Shown here in pieces: positions 9,436 to 17,412 of a stretch of DNA of 64,000 bases. This stretch comes from Pandoraea fibrosis (GTDB lineage Bacteria; Pseudomonadota; Gammaproteobacteria; Burkholderiales; Burkholderiaceae). Both the position numbers and the translations under genes were made by a program. The stretch spans positions 2,232,001 to 2,296,000 of the forward strand of contig NZ_CP047385.1 in the NCBI RefSeq assembly GCF_000807775.2. Direction: 5' to 3'. Under the pieces are notes generated by a model that had not been told where the DNA came from, did not search any database, and saw nothing but the letters and a program-made list of their open reading frames with translations. Each line of letters begins with the position of its first letter. Position 1 is the stretch's first letter.

Positions 9436-10980
9436 ATGCGGACCTCGAAGCTCACTCGTACGCTCGTTGCCAGTGCCGTGCTCGTCGCGTTGACGGGCGG
9501 CTACGTGGCGGGGCGCCAGCACTGGCAGGCGCCGATCGCCTCGGAGATGGTCAGCGACGCCAATGCGGCCAATCCAGCGCTGGCGACGCCGGTCGCAGGC
9601 GCGCAGAACACCCCGAATACCGCACCACGCATGCTGGTGCCGGACTTCTCGCAACTGGCGGAACAATACGGACCGGCCGTAGTCAACATCAGTGTGACGC
9701 ACGATGGGAAACCTACGGCGTCACGCGGTTCGGCGGCCACGCCGATGCCGCCGGGCATGGATCAGAACGATCCGCTGTTCCAGTTCTTCCGCCGCTTCTA
9801 CGGCGCACCGGGCAACGATGGCGGTGGCGACGAGGGTGACGACGGCAGCAGCGGGCCGACGCGCAGTCTCGGCTCGGGCTTTATCGTGAGCCCGGACGGC
9901 TACATCCTGACCAACGCGCACGTCGTGGACGATGCGAGTCAGGTCACGGTGAAGCTCACCGACAAGCGCGAATACAAAGCGAAGGTCGTGGGCAGCGACA
10001 AGGCGAGCGACGTGGCGTTGCTCAAGATTGCCGCAACGGATCTGCCGACCGTGAAGATCGGCGATCCGGCGAAATCGAAGGCCGGCGAATGGGTAGTGGC
10101 CATCGGATCGCCCTACGGTTTCGACAACACCGTGACGGCGGGCATCGTGTCGGCGAAGGCACGCGCCTTGCCGGACGAGAATTACACACCGTTCATTCAG
10201 ACGGACGTGCCGGTCAACCCAGGTAACTCGGGCGGACCGCTGTTCAATCTGAACGGCGAAGTCATCGGCATCAACTCGATGATCTATTCGCGCACCGGTG
10301 GCTTCCAGGGCTTGTCGTTCGCGATTCCGATCGACATGGCGATGAAGGTCAAATCGCAGCTCCAGCAATACGGCAAGGTGAGTCGCGGGCGAATCGGTGT
10401 GGCGATTCAGGAAGTGAACCAGTCGCTGGCGAAGTCGTTCGGGTTGCCCAAGCCGACGGGGGCGCTCGTGTCGTCCATCGACAAGAACGGCCCTGCGGCG
10501 AAGTCGGATCTGAAGCCGGGCGACGTGATTCTGGCCGTCAACGGCACGACTATCGACGATTCGGTGCAGTTGCCCGAGAAGATCGCGGATATGCGTCCGG
10601 GTCAGAAGGCAACGCTGACGGTCTGGCGCAACGGCGCGAAGCAGGACGTGAGCGTGACGGTGGCCGCGTTGAACGAGAAGAAGGACGTTGCGAGCAACGA
10701 CGATTCGGCCACGCACGGCCGGTTGGGTCTCGCGGTGCGCGACCTCTCGCCCGACGAGAAGCGCGCTGCGCAGGTCACGAACGGTCTGCTCGTGGCGCGT
10801 GTGGGCGGACCGGCGGAGCAGGCGGGCGTGCAGCCGGGCGACATCATCCTGTCGCTCAACGGCACGCCGGTGACGAGCGCCTCGCAACTGAGCGACAAGC
10901 TCAAGAAGGCGGGCAATAATGTCGCGTTGCTCGTGCAGCGCGACGGGCAACAGATTTTCATCCCGGTCGATCTCGGCTAA
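9436..10980 (+). CDS. Periplasmic Do/HtrA-family serine protease with two PDZ domains
   Basis: An envelope quality-control protease, 514 residues. An N-terminal signal/anchor helix (6-27) is followed by a trypsin-like domain with catalytic H162 ('TNAHVVDD'), D192 ('SDVALLKI') and S265 ('NPGNSGGPL'), then PDZ1 (about 365-450) and PDZ2 (about 455-510, 'GPAEQAGVQPGDIILSLNG'). A Gly/Asp/Glu-rich loop at about 125-142 corresponds to the Q-linker/LA loop. Start 9436 has AGGAG 7 nt upstream; an ATG at 9394 lacks one. The PmrA-type box just upstream suggests control by the adjacent two-component system. Confidence 0.95.
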   Translation: MRTSKLTRTLVASAVLVALTGGYVAGRQHWQAPIASEMVSDANAANPALATPVAGAQNTPNTAPRMLVPDFSQLAEQYGPAVVNISVTHDGKPTASRGSAATPMPPGMDQNDPLFQFFRRFYGAPGNDGGGDEGDDGSSGPTRSLGSGFIVSPDGYILTNAHVVDDASQVTVKLTDKREYKAKVVGSDKASDVALLKIAATDLPTVKIGDPAKSKAGEWVVAIGSPYGFDNTVTAGIVSAKARALPDENYTPFIQTDVPVNPGNSGGPLFNLNGEVIGINSMIYSRTGGFQGLSFAIPIDMAMKVKSQLQQYGKVSRGRIGVAIQEVNQSLAKSFGLPKPTGALVSSIDKNGPAAKSDLKPGDVILAVNGTTIDDSVQLPEKIADMRPGQKATLTVWRNGAKQDVSVTVAALNEKKDVASNDDSATHGRLGLAVRDLSPDEKRAAQVTNGLLVARVGGPAEQAGVQPGDIILSLNGTPVTSASQLSDKLKKAGNNVALLVQRDGQQIFIPVDLG

Positions 10981-11109
10981 ACGCCGGGCGCGACATTCCC
11001 GGGATGCCACGCACTACCTTGTGTGCCGGTGCGGTGGCGGTCGCGATATCGCGGCTGTCGCAGCACCGGTGCGATCCGGCATCGTGATGACATGAACGGG
11101 AGGTCGAAC

Positions 11110-11556
11110 ATGTGGCAACAATGGCAACGCTGGTCCGTGGCTGCTGCGGCAGCCACGGTAATGGTTGGGAGTCTGGGCGGCATATCGGTTGCCCATGCGC
11201 AGGGCGGCATGCTGCCGCCGTCGATGCAGCAGGGCAACGTCACGTATGTCTCGGGCGGTATCGACAGTGACGAGTCGGGGGCTTTCAAGCGCGAAGCGTC
11301 GCGCTGGCCGCTGTCCATCGAGATGGCGGCACGCGGCGACGGCGCGAACGAGTATGTCGCCGATGCGCAGGTGCAGATCATGCAGGGTGGCACCACGGTG
11401 CTCGATACGCGCTCGAAAGGGCCGTTCATGCTCGTGAAGCTGCCCGAAGGTCACTACACCGTGAAGGCGACGTATAACGGCAAGCCCATGACGAAGGATG
11501 TGAGTGTGTCCGGCAAGGGGCACGCGGCAGCAACATTCCTGTGGCCGCACGACTGA
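11110..11556 (+). CDS. Secreted carboxypeptidase-regulatory-like (beta-sandwich) protein, function unknown
   Basis: A 148-residue exported protein. The signal peptide ends near 'SVAHAQGG'. The mature part has 'QVQIMQGGTTVLDTRSKGPFMLVKLPEGHYTVKATYNGKPMTKDVSVSGKG', a pattern of short beta strands like a carboxypeptidase regulatory-like or PEGA-type fold. No catalytic residues are seen. Start 11110 has GGGAGG 7 nt upstream and is preferred over 11092. It follows htrA by about 130 bp on the same strand and ends before a strong terminator. The link to envelope stress is by position only. Confidence 0.75.
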   Translation: MWQQWQRWSVAAAAATVMVGSLGGISVAHAQGGMLPPSMQQGNVTYVSGGIDSDESGAFKREASRWPLSIEMAARGDGANEYVADAQVQIMQGGTTVLDTRSKGPFMLVKLPEGHYTVKATYNGKPMTKDVSVSGKGHAAATFLWPHD

Positions 11557-11639
11557 TGTGCCGATCGGTCGTGTCGGAGGAAGGGCTGCGGATGACGAGG
11601 TAACCCAGGTAGTACCACTCAGCAACGAGTGAGCGAGTT

Positions 11640-11674
11640 GCGCCGCCATGTTGGATATGGCGGCGCTTTTTTTT
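11640..11674 (+). terminator. Rho-independent terminator after the 11110 gene
   Basis: Perfect 10-bp stem GCGCCGCCAT / ATGGCGGCGC (11640-11649 and 11657-11666), 7-nt loop, then eight T. It closes the htrA-side plus-strand transcription unit. Confidence 0.92.
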
Positions 11675-11722
11675 GTGCGGCGGGAAGTGAAGGGTGGGCG
11701 ATCTGCCCGAAGCGTTTGCCGC

Positions 11723-12742
11723 TCAGGCGGCGCTACGGCACTCGGAGGCTTCGCTCTCGGCGGTATCTTCGCTCGCGCGTGCCGAGAAGGTTTGCTTGAC
11801 GGCAATGCCATTCTTGATTGCCGTCATCTCAGCCAGAATCGCCACGGCAATCTCCGCCGGCGTGCGGGCGCCGAGGTGCATGCCGACCGGCCCGTGCAGC
11901 CGTTCGATTTCCGTCGAACTCAGATCGAACAGCGACAGCCGCTCACGGCGTCGCGCATTGTTCACGCGTGAGCCGATGGCGCCGATGTAGAACGCCGGGG
12001 ACTTGAGGGCTTCGAGCAGCGCCATGTCGTCGAGCTTCGGGTCGTGGGTGAGCGTGAGCACCGCGCTGTGCGAGTCGAGTTGCAGGCGCACGATCAGATC
12101 GTCAGGCATCTCGCGCGACAGTTCGGTGCCCGGCACCTGCCATTCGTCGGCATATTCGCTACGCGGATCGCAGACGATGACGTGATAGTCGAGCGCGCAC
12201 GCCATGCCTGCCACGTATTTCGAAAGTTGACCGGCACCGATGACCACCAGCCGGTGGCGCGGGCCGTGCGAACTGATCAGGCATTTGCCGTCGAATTCGA
12301 GCGACGGCGTATGGTGCCCCGGCGCAATGCGTACCGCGCCGGTGGCCATGTCCAGTTCGCGCACGACGAGGCGGAATTGCGCAATGGCGTCGAGCAGATC
12401 CGGAATGCGCGAGGCGTCGCTCAGCGGTTCGAGCACCAGTTGCAGCGTGCCGCCGCACGGAAGCCCGAAGCGGTGCGCTTCTTCGGCGCTCACGCCGTAG
12501 CTGGTGAGTTGGGGACGGTCCTGTGGCCAGTCGCCATCGCGAATGCGGGCGACGAGGTCGTCCTCGACGCAGCCGCCCGAGACGGAGCCGACCAGATGGC
12601 CGTCCTCGCGAATCGCGAGCATCGAGCCCACGGGACGCGGGGCGGAACCCCAGGTGCGCACGACGGTGCCCAGCGTGACGAAATAGCCCGCGCGGGTCCA
12701 CTGTACGGCGGACTTCAGCACTTCCAGATCGACACTGTCCAT
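11723..12742 (-). CDS. XdhC/CoxI-family molybdenum cofactor insertion chaperone
   Basis: XdhC/CoxI proteins bind molybdenum cofactor, help its sulfuration and deliver it to xanthine-dehydrogenase-family enzymes. The 339 residues show the N-terminal XdhC/CoxI domain ('TLGTVVRTWGSAPRPVGSMLAI...GSVSGGCVEDDLVARI') and the C-terminal Rossmann-like domain ('LVVIGAGQLSKYVAGMACALDYHVIVCDPR...LTHDPKLDDMALLEAL...YIGAIGSRVNNARRRERL'). Start 12742 has AAAGGA 8 nt upstream. No xanthine or CO dehydrogenase subunit is in the window; divergent coxG and the modE/modABC genes share the molybdenum theme. Confidence 0.92.
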   Translation of the reverse strand: MDSVDLEVLKSAVQWTRAGYFVTLGTVVRTWGSAPRPVGSMLAIREDGHLVGSVSGGCVEDDLVARIRDGDWPQDRPQLTSYGVSAEEAHRFGLPCGGTLQLVLEPLSDASRIPDLLDAIAQFRLVVRELDMATGAVRIAPGHHTPSLEFDGKCLISSHGPRHRLVVIGAGQLSKYVAGMACALDYHVIVCDPRSEYADEWQVPGTELSREMPDDLIVRLQLDSHSAVLTLTHDPKLDDMALLEALKSPAFYIGAIGSRVNNARRRERLSLFDLSSTEIERLHGPVGMHLGARTPAEIAVAILAEMTAIKNGIAVKQTFSARASEDTAESEASECRSAA

Positions 12743-13030
12743 AGCACGGTTCCTTTGGCAATACGCGAGCGGCAGCGTGTGGGGGCGAGGCATGGGGCCG
12801 CCGCCGTCACTTCACCGCTCGATGTGATCCGGCGAGTATATCGCGCCTTGGCTTGCGCTGTATTTGCGCCGATACTCCGCCTATTGCCGATCCATCACCC
12901 GTCCAATCCCCCGTCTTCCGGGCCGCTGGCGCGCTTGCGAGGCCCCGGGCGGGTGTCGGACCCGATGTCGCAGACGTGATCTGACGCGAGGTAACTCGTG
13001 TCACAATACTTCGAGGTTCGAGATATCGCC

Positions 13031-13052
13031 GCAACACCGACGCAACACCGAC
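13031..13052 (+). repeat. Two tandem 11-bp repeats upstream of coxG
   Basis: GCAACACCGAC occurs twice head to tail (13031-13041 and 13042-13052), about 30 bp before the coxG start. It may be a small local duplication or part of a regulatory site; sequence alone does not decide. Confidence 0.6.
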
Positions 13053-13082
13053 GAGTTTTCCTATCGCGTTTCGGGAGGGGCA

Positions 13083-13697
13083 ATGGAACTGCAAAACAGC
13101 CGGCAGTTGCCGGTGGCACGAGACGTCGCATGGATCGCGCTGAACGACCCGGGCGTGCTGCGCGGGTGTATTCCGGGGTGCGAATCGCTCGAGCGTGTCG
13201 ATGACACGACATGGACGATCGTCGTGGCCGCTTCGCTTGGCCCGGTGAGCGGGCGCTGGACGGGCCGCATCACGCTCTCGGACGTGATCGCGCCAACCTC
13301 TTACACATTGAATTTCGACGGACTGGGCTCGTCGGCCGGGCACACGCGCGGCAAGGCGGCAGTGACGTTGCAATCGCAAGGACCGATGAACACATTGCTG
13401 ACGTATGACCTGAAGGCGCAATTCGGCGGCGAGTACGCCCATCTGGACGCCCCGCAGGTCGATAGCGCGGCCCACGCGCTCGCCGACGAGTTCTTCCGGC
13501 GCCTGACGGTGGCCATCGCCCCTCACCACCAACTCAACGACCCCGTGACCACCGACGGTGAAGTGGCGGCCGTCCTCGCAACGCGTGCCCCGCGCGATAC
13601 GTCTTCCGCACGCGGCAAGATGGCGCGCTGGTGGCCGTGGGCGGTGGCGGTCGTGATCCTCGTGCTTATCGTGTTGTGGGGCAACCATGCCAGTTGA
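13083..13697 (+). CDS. CoxG-like SRPBCC protein with C-terminal membrane anchor
   Basis: A 204-residue protein of the carbon monoxide dehydrogenase subunit G family (START/SRPBCC fold), with 'MELQNSRQLPVARDVAWIALNDPGVLRGCIPGCESLE' at the N-terminus and 'GKAAVTLQSQGPMNTLLTYDLKAQFGGEYA' later (given here only as motifs). A basic stretch precedes a single C-terminal helix ('WWPWAVAVVILVLIVLWG') that would anchor it to the inner membrane. In CO dehydrogenase operons CoxG recruits the enzyme to the membrane. Here no coxMSL is present. GGGAGGGG lies 2 nt before the start. It overlaps the ModE-like gene by 11 bp. Confidence 0.86.
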   Translation: MELQNSRQLPVARDVAWIALNDPGVLRGCIPGCESLERVDDTTWTIVVAASLGPVSGRWTGRITLSDVIAPTSYTLNFDGLGSSAGHTRGKAAVTLQSQGPMNTLLTYDLKAQFGGEYAHLDAPQVDSAAHALADEFFRRLTVAIAPHHQLNDPVTTDGEVAAVLATRAPRDTSSARGKMARWWPWAVAVVILVLIVLWGNHAS

Positions 13698-14223
13698 GCG
13701 TCGTCAGAGGAAAGCGGGACGTCCAGAGGCGGCAAGCAAGGTCGATATCGCCCTGAGCTCGGACGTTCATGACACCGACGCCCTCGCACGCGAGTTGCTC
13801 GCCGCCGCCGAAGCGCTGGAAGCAGCGGGCAAGGCCGCAGCGCCTGCGGGGGTCGCGAGCTACGACGTGCGCGTGCGTATTCGCGATGGCGACACGCCGG
13901 TGTTCGGGCCGGGGCGTCTGACGTTGCTGCGTGCCATCGACGCGACGGGGTCGATTTCTGCGGCGGCGCGCCGCATGGGCATGTCGTACCGGCGGGCGTG
14001 GCTGCTCGTCGAAGCGATGAACCACGAGTTTCGCGAGCCGCTCGTCACGCGCCATATCGGCGGTGTGTCCGGTGGCGGTGCGCAACTCACGCCCTTCGCG
14101 CAGAACCTCACGGCACACTACGACACGCTCATCAAGGAAATCCGCTTGCTGCTCGACGCCCATGTCCCGACTTTCGACGCCTATCTCAAAGGCGGCAAGG
14201 CTGTCGACCCGGACGAGGGGTAA
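13687..14223 (+). CDS. ModE-like winged-helix regulator without Mop domains
   Basis: A 178-residue protein with an N-terminal extension of about 55 residues (Ala/Glu-rich, likely helical), then the ModE/LysR-type winged helix: 'GRLTLLRAIDATGSISAAARRMGMSYRRAW' with the recognition helix, and 'LVTRHIGGVSGGGAQLTPFAQNL'. Full ModE has two C-terminal Mop domains that bind molybdate; none is present here. Such short forms are common in proteobacteria. Its start lies inside coxG, so the two are coupled. It may read the ModE-type operator at modA (19266-19291), but molybdate sensing would need another part. Confidence 0.87.
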   Translation: MPVERRQRKAGRPEAASKVDIALSSDVHDTDALARELLAAAEALEAAGKAAAPAGVASYDVRVRIRDGDTPVFGPGRLTLLRAIDATGSISAAARRMGMSYRRAWLLVEAMNHEFREPLVTRHIGGVSGGGAQLTPFAQNLTAHYDTLIKEIRLLLDAHVPTFDAYLKGGKAVDPDEG

Positions 14224-14352
14224 ACACCAGCTTCCGGTCGCTGATTCCCGCAGCCCCGACTATCACGAAAACGTTATCTCTCCGTGAGGACTTCGTCACC
14301 GGCCTGAGGCGACACTGACTCCATCGACGCGAACCCCGCGATGGAGGTCCCC

Positions 14353-14988
14353 ATGTCCAGTCTGACGAAGTCCGTGCCCCCGGCGGCACAGCCCCCGGTG
14401 CGGTCCCGGCCGGTACAGCCCGGTTGGCTTCGCGTCACCCATTGGCTGAACGTGTTGGCCGTGCTCGTGATGGTGACGAGCGGCTGGCGCATCTACAACG
14501 CGTCGCCCATTTTCGGTTTTCGCATCCCCAACGAGATCACGCTCGGCGGCTGGCTCGGTGGCGCGCTGCGCTGGCACTTTGCCGCCATGTGGCTGCTGGC
14601 GGCCAATGGGCTCATCTATCTGCTGGTCAATCTCGCCAGCGGCCGTCTGTCGCGCCGCTTCTTTCCGCTGACGTTGCGCGGTGTGTTGCGCGACGCCTTC
14701 GCCGCACTGCGCGGCCGTCTCGCGCACGACGATCCCCGGCAATACAACCATGTGCAGCGCGCGGCCTATCTGTTCGCGGTGCTCGATCTGGTGTTGCTGG
14801 TGGCGTCCGGACTCGCGATCTGGAAGCCCGTGCAACTCGGCTGGCTGTGCACGTTGTTCGGTGGTTTTCAGGGCGCGCGGCTGGTGCATTTCATCGCAAT
14901 GGCGGGCCTTGTCGCATTCGTTGCCGTGCATGTGGCGATGGTGGCGCTGGTGCCTCGCACGCTGCGCACGATGATTACCGGACGCTGA
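14353..14988 (+). CDS. Membrane cytochrome b (thiosulfate reductase/YedZ-like b561 fold)
   Basis: A 211-residue integral membrane cytochrome b of the b561/formate-dehydrogenase-gamma type. Four main helices are visible, with paired histidines suited to bind two b-type haems: 'VTHWLNVLAV', 'LRWHFAAMWL', 'ARLVHFIAMAG' and 'FVAVHVAMVAL'. It lies 29 bp before the YedY-like molybdoprotein and most likely passes electrons between the quinone pool and that protein. Start 14353 has GGAGG 6 nt upstream; the ATG at 14341 overlaps that site. Confidence 0.88.
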   Translation: MSSLTKSVPPAAQPPVRSRPVQPGWLRVTHWLNVLAVLVMVTSGWRIYNASPIFGFRIPNEITLGGWLGGALRWHFAAMWLLAANGLIYLLVNLASGRLSRRFFPLTLRGVLRDAFAALRGRLAHDDPRQYNHVQRAAYLFAVLDLVLLVASGLAIWKPVQLGWLCTLFGGFQGARLVHFIAMAGLVAFVAVHVAMVALVPRTLRTMITGR

Positions 14989-15017
14989 GCGCGCCGTCTA
15001 CGAGAGAGCCAACGATC

Positions 15018-15836
15018 ATGACCCTCGAACGAAAACCAGGCAACGCGTCGCCGAGTGCGCCAGTCGTGCGCGACGGTGAAGCGATTCTCCATGAAGCGCG
15101 TGCGTTGGTGAAACGCCGCGTGGCCGAGCCCTCGCGCAGAGCTTTCCTGACCCGCACGTTGTCGCTCGGTGGCGTGGCGTTGCTCTCGGGATGTTCGCTC
15201 GACGACAACCCCAGCGTGGAGTCGGCGCTCGACAAGATATCGAGATGGAACGACCGAGTGCAGGCTGCGCTGTTCCGTCAGGACGTGCTGGCGCCGACGT
15301 TCCCGGCATCGAGCATCACCCGGCCGTTCCCGTTCAACGCCTTCTATTCGATGGACGAGGCCCCGGTGGTCGACGCCGCCGATTATCAACTGGAATTGTC
15401 GGGACTGATTGCGGACAAGGCGCCGTGGCGGCTCGACGCACTTCGCGACTTCGCCAGTCCGCGAGCGGCAGAGCAGATCACGCGTCATGTCTGCGTGGAG
15501 GGATGGAGCGCCATCGGCCGCTGGGGCGGCGTGACGTTCTCCGACTTCCTGCGGCGTATCGGCGCCGACACGACGGCGCGCTACGTCGGTTTCAAATGCG
15601 CCGACGACTACTACACGAGTATCGACATGCCGACGGCACTGCATCCGCAGACGCTGCTCGCATTCACTTACGACGGCCAGACGCTGCCAAGGGAGTACGG
15701 CTTCCCGATGAAGCTACGTATCCCGACCAAGCTCGGCTACAAGAATCCCAAACATATCCGCGCGATTTTCGTGACGAACACCTATCCGGGCGGGTACTGG
15801 GAGGACCAGGGTTACAACTGGTTCGGCGGCAGTTGA
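15018..15836 (+). CDS. YedY-like sulfite-oxidase-fold molybdopterin protein, Tat-exported lipoprotein
   Basis: A 272-residue molybdopterin-dependent oxidoreductase. The N-terminus has a twin-arginine motif (R40-R41 in 'SRRAFLTR') followed by a hydrophobic helix and a lipobox ending at C59 ('LLSGC'). The sulfite-oxidase-fold domain has the molybdenum-ligand Cys C159 in 'ITRHVCVEGWSAIGRWGGV', and 'GFKCADDYYTSIDMPTAL'. So it should be a folded, cofactor-loaded, membrane-tethered periplasmic enzyme. Substrate is unknown; MsrP-type methionine sulfoxide reduction is one option, but the gene pairs with a b561-type cytochrome, not MsrQ. An MXKDX protein follows. Confidence 0.9.
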   Translation: MTLERKPGNASPSAPVVRDGEAILHEARALVKRRVAEPSRRAFLTRTLSLGGVALLSGCSLDDNPSVESALDKISRWNDRVQAALFRQDVLAPTFPASSITRPFPFNAFYSMDEAPVVDAADYQLELSGLIADKAPWRLDALRDFASPRAAEQITRHVCVEGWSAIGRWGGVTFSDFLRRIGADTTARYVGFKCADDYYTSIDMPTALHPQTLLAFTYDGQTLPREYGFPMKLRIPTKLGYKNPKHIRAIFVTNTYPGGYWEDQGYNWFGGS

Positions 15837-15917
15837 CGCTGAGGCGCGACTGCTGGATGAACGGAGCACTGTCGTGGTGTTCCGGCAGCACACACTCACT
15901 CTTGGAGGACTACGGCA

Positions 15918-16211
15918 ATGAAGATGCGATATCTGGCGGTGATGGCGATGGGGCTGGCGCTCGGCACCGGTGCGGCGTTTGCACAGGACGCGATGAGCAA
16001 GGGCGATGCCATGAGTAAAGGCGACGCCATGTCGAAGGGCGATGCAATGGGTAAGAGCGGCGCCATGAGCAAAGACATGGACAAAAGCGGCAAGATGTCC
16101 AAAGGCGACGCGATGGGCAAGGGAGGTGCGATGAGCAAGCACGACGCCATGGGCAAGATGGACAAGGGCGACGGCATGTCCAAGGGCGACGCGATGGGTA
16201 AGGGCCAGTAA
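15918..16211 (+). CDS. Pentapeptide MXKDX repeat protein
   Basis: A 97-residue secreted low-complexity protein. After a signal peptide ending near 'GAAFAQ-D', the mature part is almost only Met, Lys, Gly, Asp, Ala and Ser, with 13 M-x-K units ('DAMSKG' and 'DAMGKG' forms). This matches the MXKDX repeat family. GGAGGA lies 9 nt before the start. It sits 80 bp after the YedY-like gene and before a strong terminator. The role is unknown; a Met-rich periplasmic protein beside a redox molybdoenzyme could be a methionine-oxidation sink or a metal buffer, which is inference. Confidence 0.88.
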   Translation: MKMRYLAVMAMGLALGTGAAFAQDAMSKGDAMSKGDAMSKGDAMGKSGAMSKDMDKSGKMSKGDAMGKGGAMSKHDAMGKMDKGDGMSKGDAMGKGQ

Positions 16212-16230
16212 GTCGGGCGCGGTAAAGCCT

Positions 16231-16267
16231 AAAGGCGTCGTAACGGGAATCCGTTGCGACGCCTTTT
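16231..16267. terminator. Bidirectional hairpin terminator between the MXKDX gene and modC
   Basis: Stem AAAGGCGTCG-T-AACGG / CCGTT-G-CGACGCCTTT with a 4-nt loop GAAT and one central mismatch, followed by T residues on the plus strand and preceded by A residues for the minus strand. It separates the convergent molybdoenzyme and modABC operons. Confidence 0.88.
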
Positions 16268-16296
16268 CTGTGGCTGCGGCTCCCGCTCCCGCTGCC

Positions 16297-17412
16297 TTAT
16301 CGGGTCAGCGCGACCGATTTGATCAGCAGGTACACCTCGCGGCCCGCCGTCAGTTGCAGTTGGTCGGCCGAGAAGCGCGTGATGCGTGCGCGCAGCGTTG
16401 TGCCTGTTGTCCCTGTGGCATCGCCGGTGAGCGCTGCCTCCACTTCCACCGAATCGCCCAGGTCGCGCAGCGTGATCACGCGTGCGGGCAGCACGTTCAG
16501 CACACTGGTATCGACGGGGGGGGCCGTGGCCACGGCGACGTCGCGCTCGCGCACGAGAATGCGGCAGGCATCGCCCATCTCGCCGCTCGCACGCGGTACA
16601 CGCAGCCGAATCGTGTCGCTGCCATTCACGGCAAGCTCCGTCAGCCCGTAATGTGCGTCGTGCGCAACGATGCGTGTCTCCAGCACCGTGCCCGGCGTGT
16701 CGCTGGCGCCGTCGAGCGCGTCGCGATGCGTATTGAGCACGTCGGCCGGCGCACCTTGCGAGACGGTACGACCGTCCTTGAACAACACCACCTGATCGGC
16801 CAGCCGCATCACCTCGTCGAGCGAGTGTGTGACGTACAGTACCGGCAACTTCAACTCGTGACGAATGCGGTTGAGGTAGTCGAGCACTTCGAGGCGCCGG
16901 GCGTGATCGAGCGACGCGAGCGGCTCGTCCATGAGCAGCATGCGCGGGCACGACAGCAACGCACGGCCAATGCCGACGCGCTGCTTCTCGCCGCCCGACA
17001 GTGCGCCGGGACGGCGACTCAGCAGATGTCCCAGATTCAACACATCGACGATATGTTCGAGCGCAATGGCGCCGGTGCCGGCGGCGGCCACATCGCGGCG
17101 GCGCAACCAGCGGCCGAAGAGCAGGTTCTGGCGAACGGTCAGATGCGGCAGCAGGCGCGAGTCCTGAAACACGTAGCCGATCCGACGACGCCAGGTCGGC
17201 AGCGCCACGCCTGCCATGCTGTCGAAGAGGACGTCGTCGCCGACGACGATTCGTCCGGTATCGGGCCTGAGCAGGCCGGACACGGCGTTGACGACCGTGC
17301 TCTTGCCGCTGCCCGACGGCCCGAACAGTGCCGTCACGCCCATGCCTGCGGCGAATTCGGCGTCGAGCCGGAAGTCGCCGAACCTATGCTGGAGTCGAAC
17401 TTCAACCGTCAT
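16297..17412 (-). CDS. modC: Molybdate ABC transporter ATP-binding protein
   Basis: The ATPase of the molybdate importer, 371 residues. Walker A is 'GPSGSGKST', the signature is 'LSGGEKQRVGIGRALL', Walker B is 'MLLMDEP', and the H-loop is 'YVTHSLDE'. The last 75 residues ('RVITLRDLGDSVEVEAALTG...LTAGREVYLLIKSVALTR') form a TOBE/Mop domain that binds molybdate and can regulate transport. The start overlaps the end of modB by 11 bp, so the two are coupled. Confidence 0.95.
   Translation of the reverse strand: MTVEVRLQHRFGDFRLDAEFAAGMGVTALFGPSGSGKSTVVNAVSGLLRPDTGRIVVGDDVLFDSMAGVALPTWRRRIGYVFQDSRLLPHLTVRQNLLFGRWLRRRDVAAAGTGAIALEHIVDVLNLGHLLSRRPGALSGGEKQRVGIGRALLSCPRMLLMDEPLASLDHARRLEVLDYLNRIRHELKLPVLYVTHSLDEVMRLADQVVLFKDGRTVSQGAPADVLNTHRDALDGASDTPGTVLETRIVAHDAHYGLTELAVNGSDTIRLRVPRASGEMGDACRILVRERDVAVATAPPVDTSVLNVLPARVITLRDLGDSVEVEAALTGDATGTTGTTLRARITRFSADQLQLTAGREVYLLIKSVALTR

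Noticed and set aside
14255..14290. A second Mo-box before the cytochrome b gene (CGTTATCTC)
   Set aside because: Only one half-site is recognisable; the other arm does not match.
15980..16205. Short repeats that look array-like
   Set aside because: They are in-frame codons of the M-x-K protein repeat, irregular in length, with no spacers; not CRISPR.
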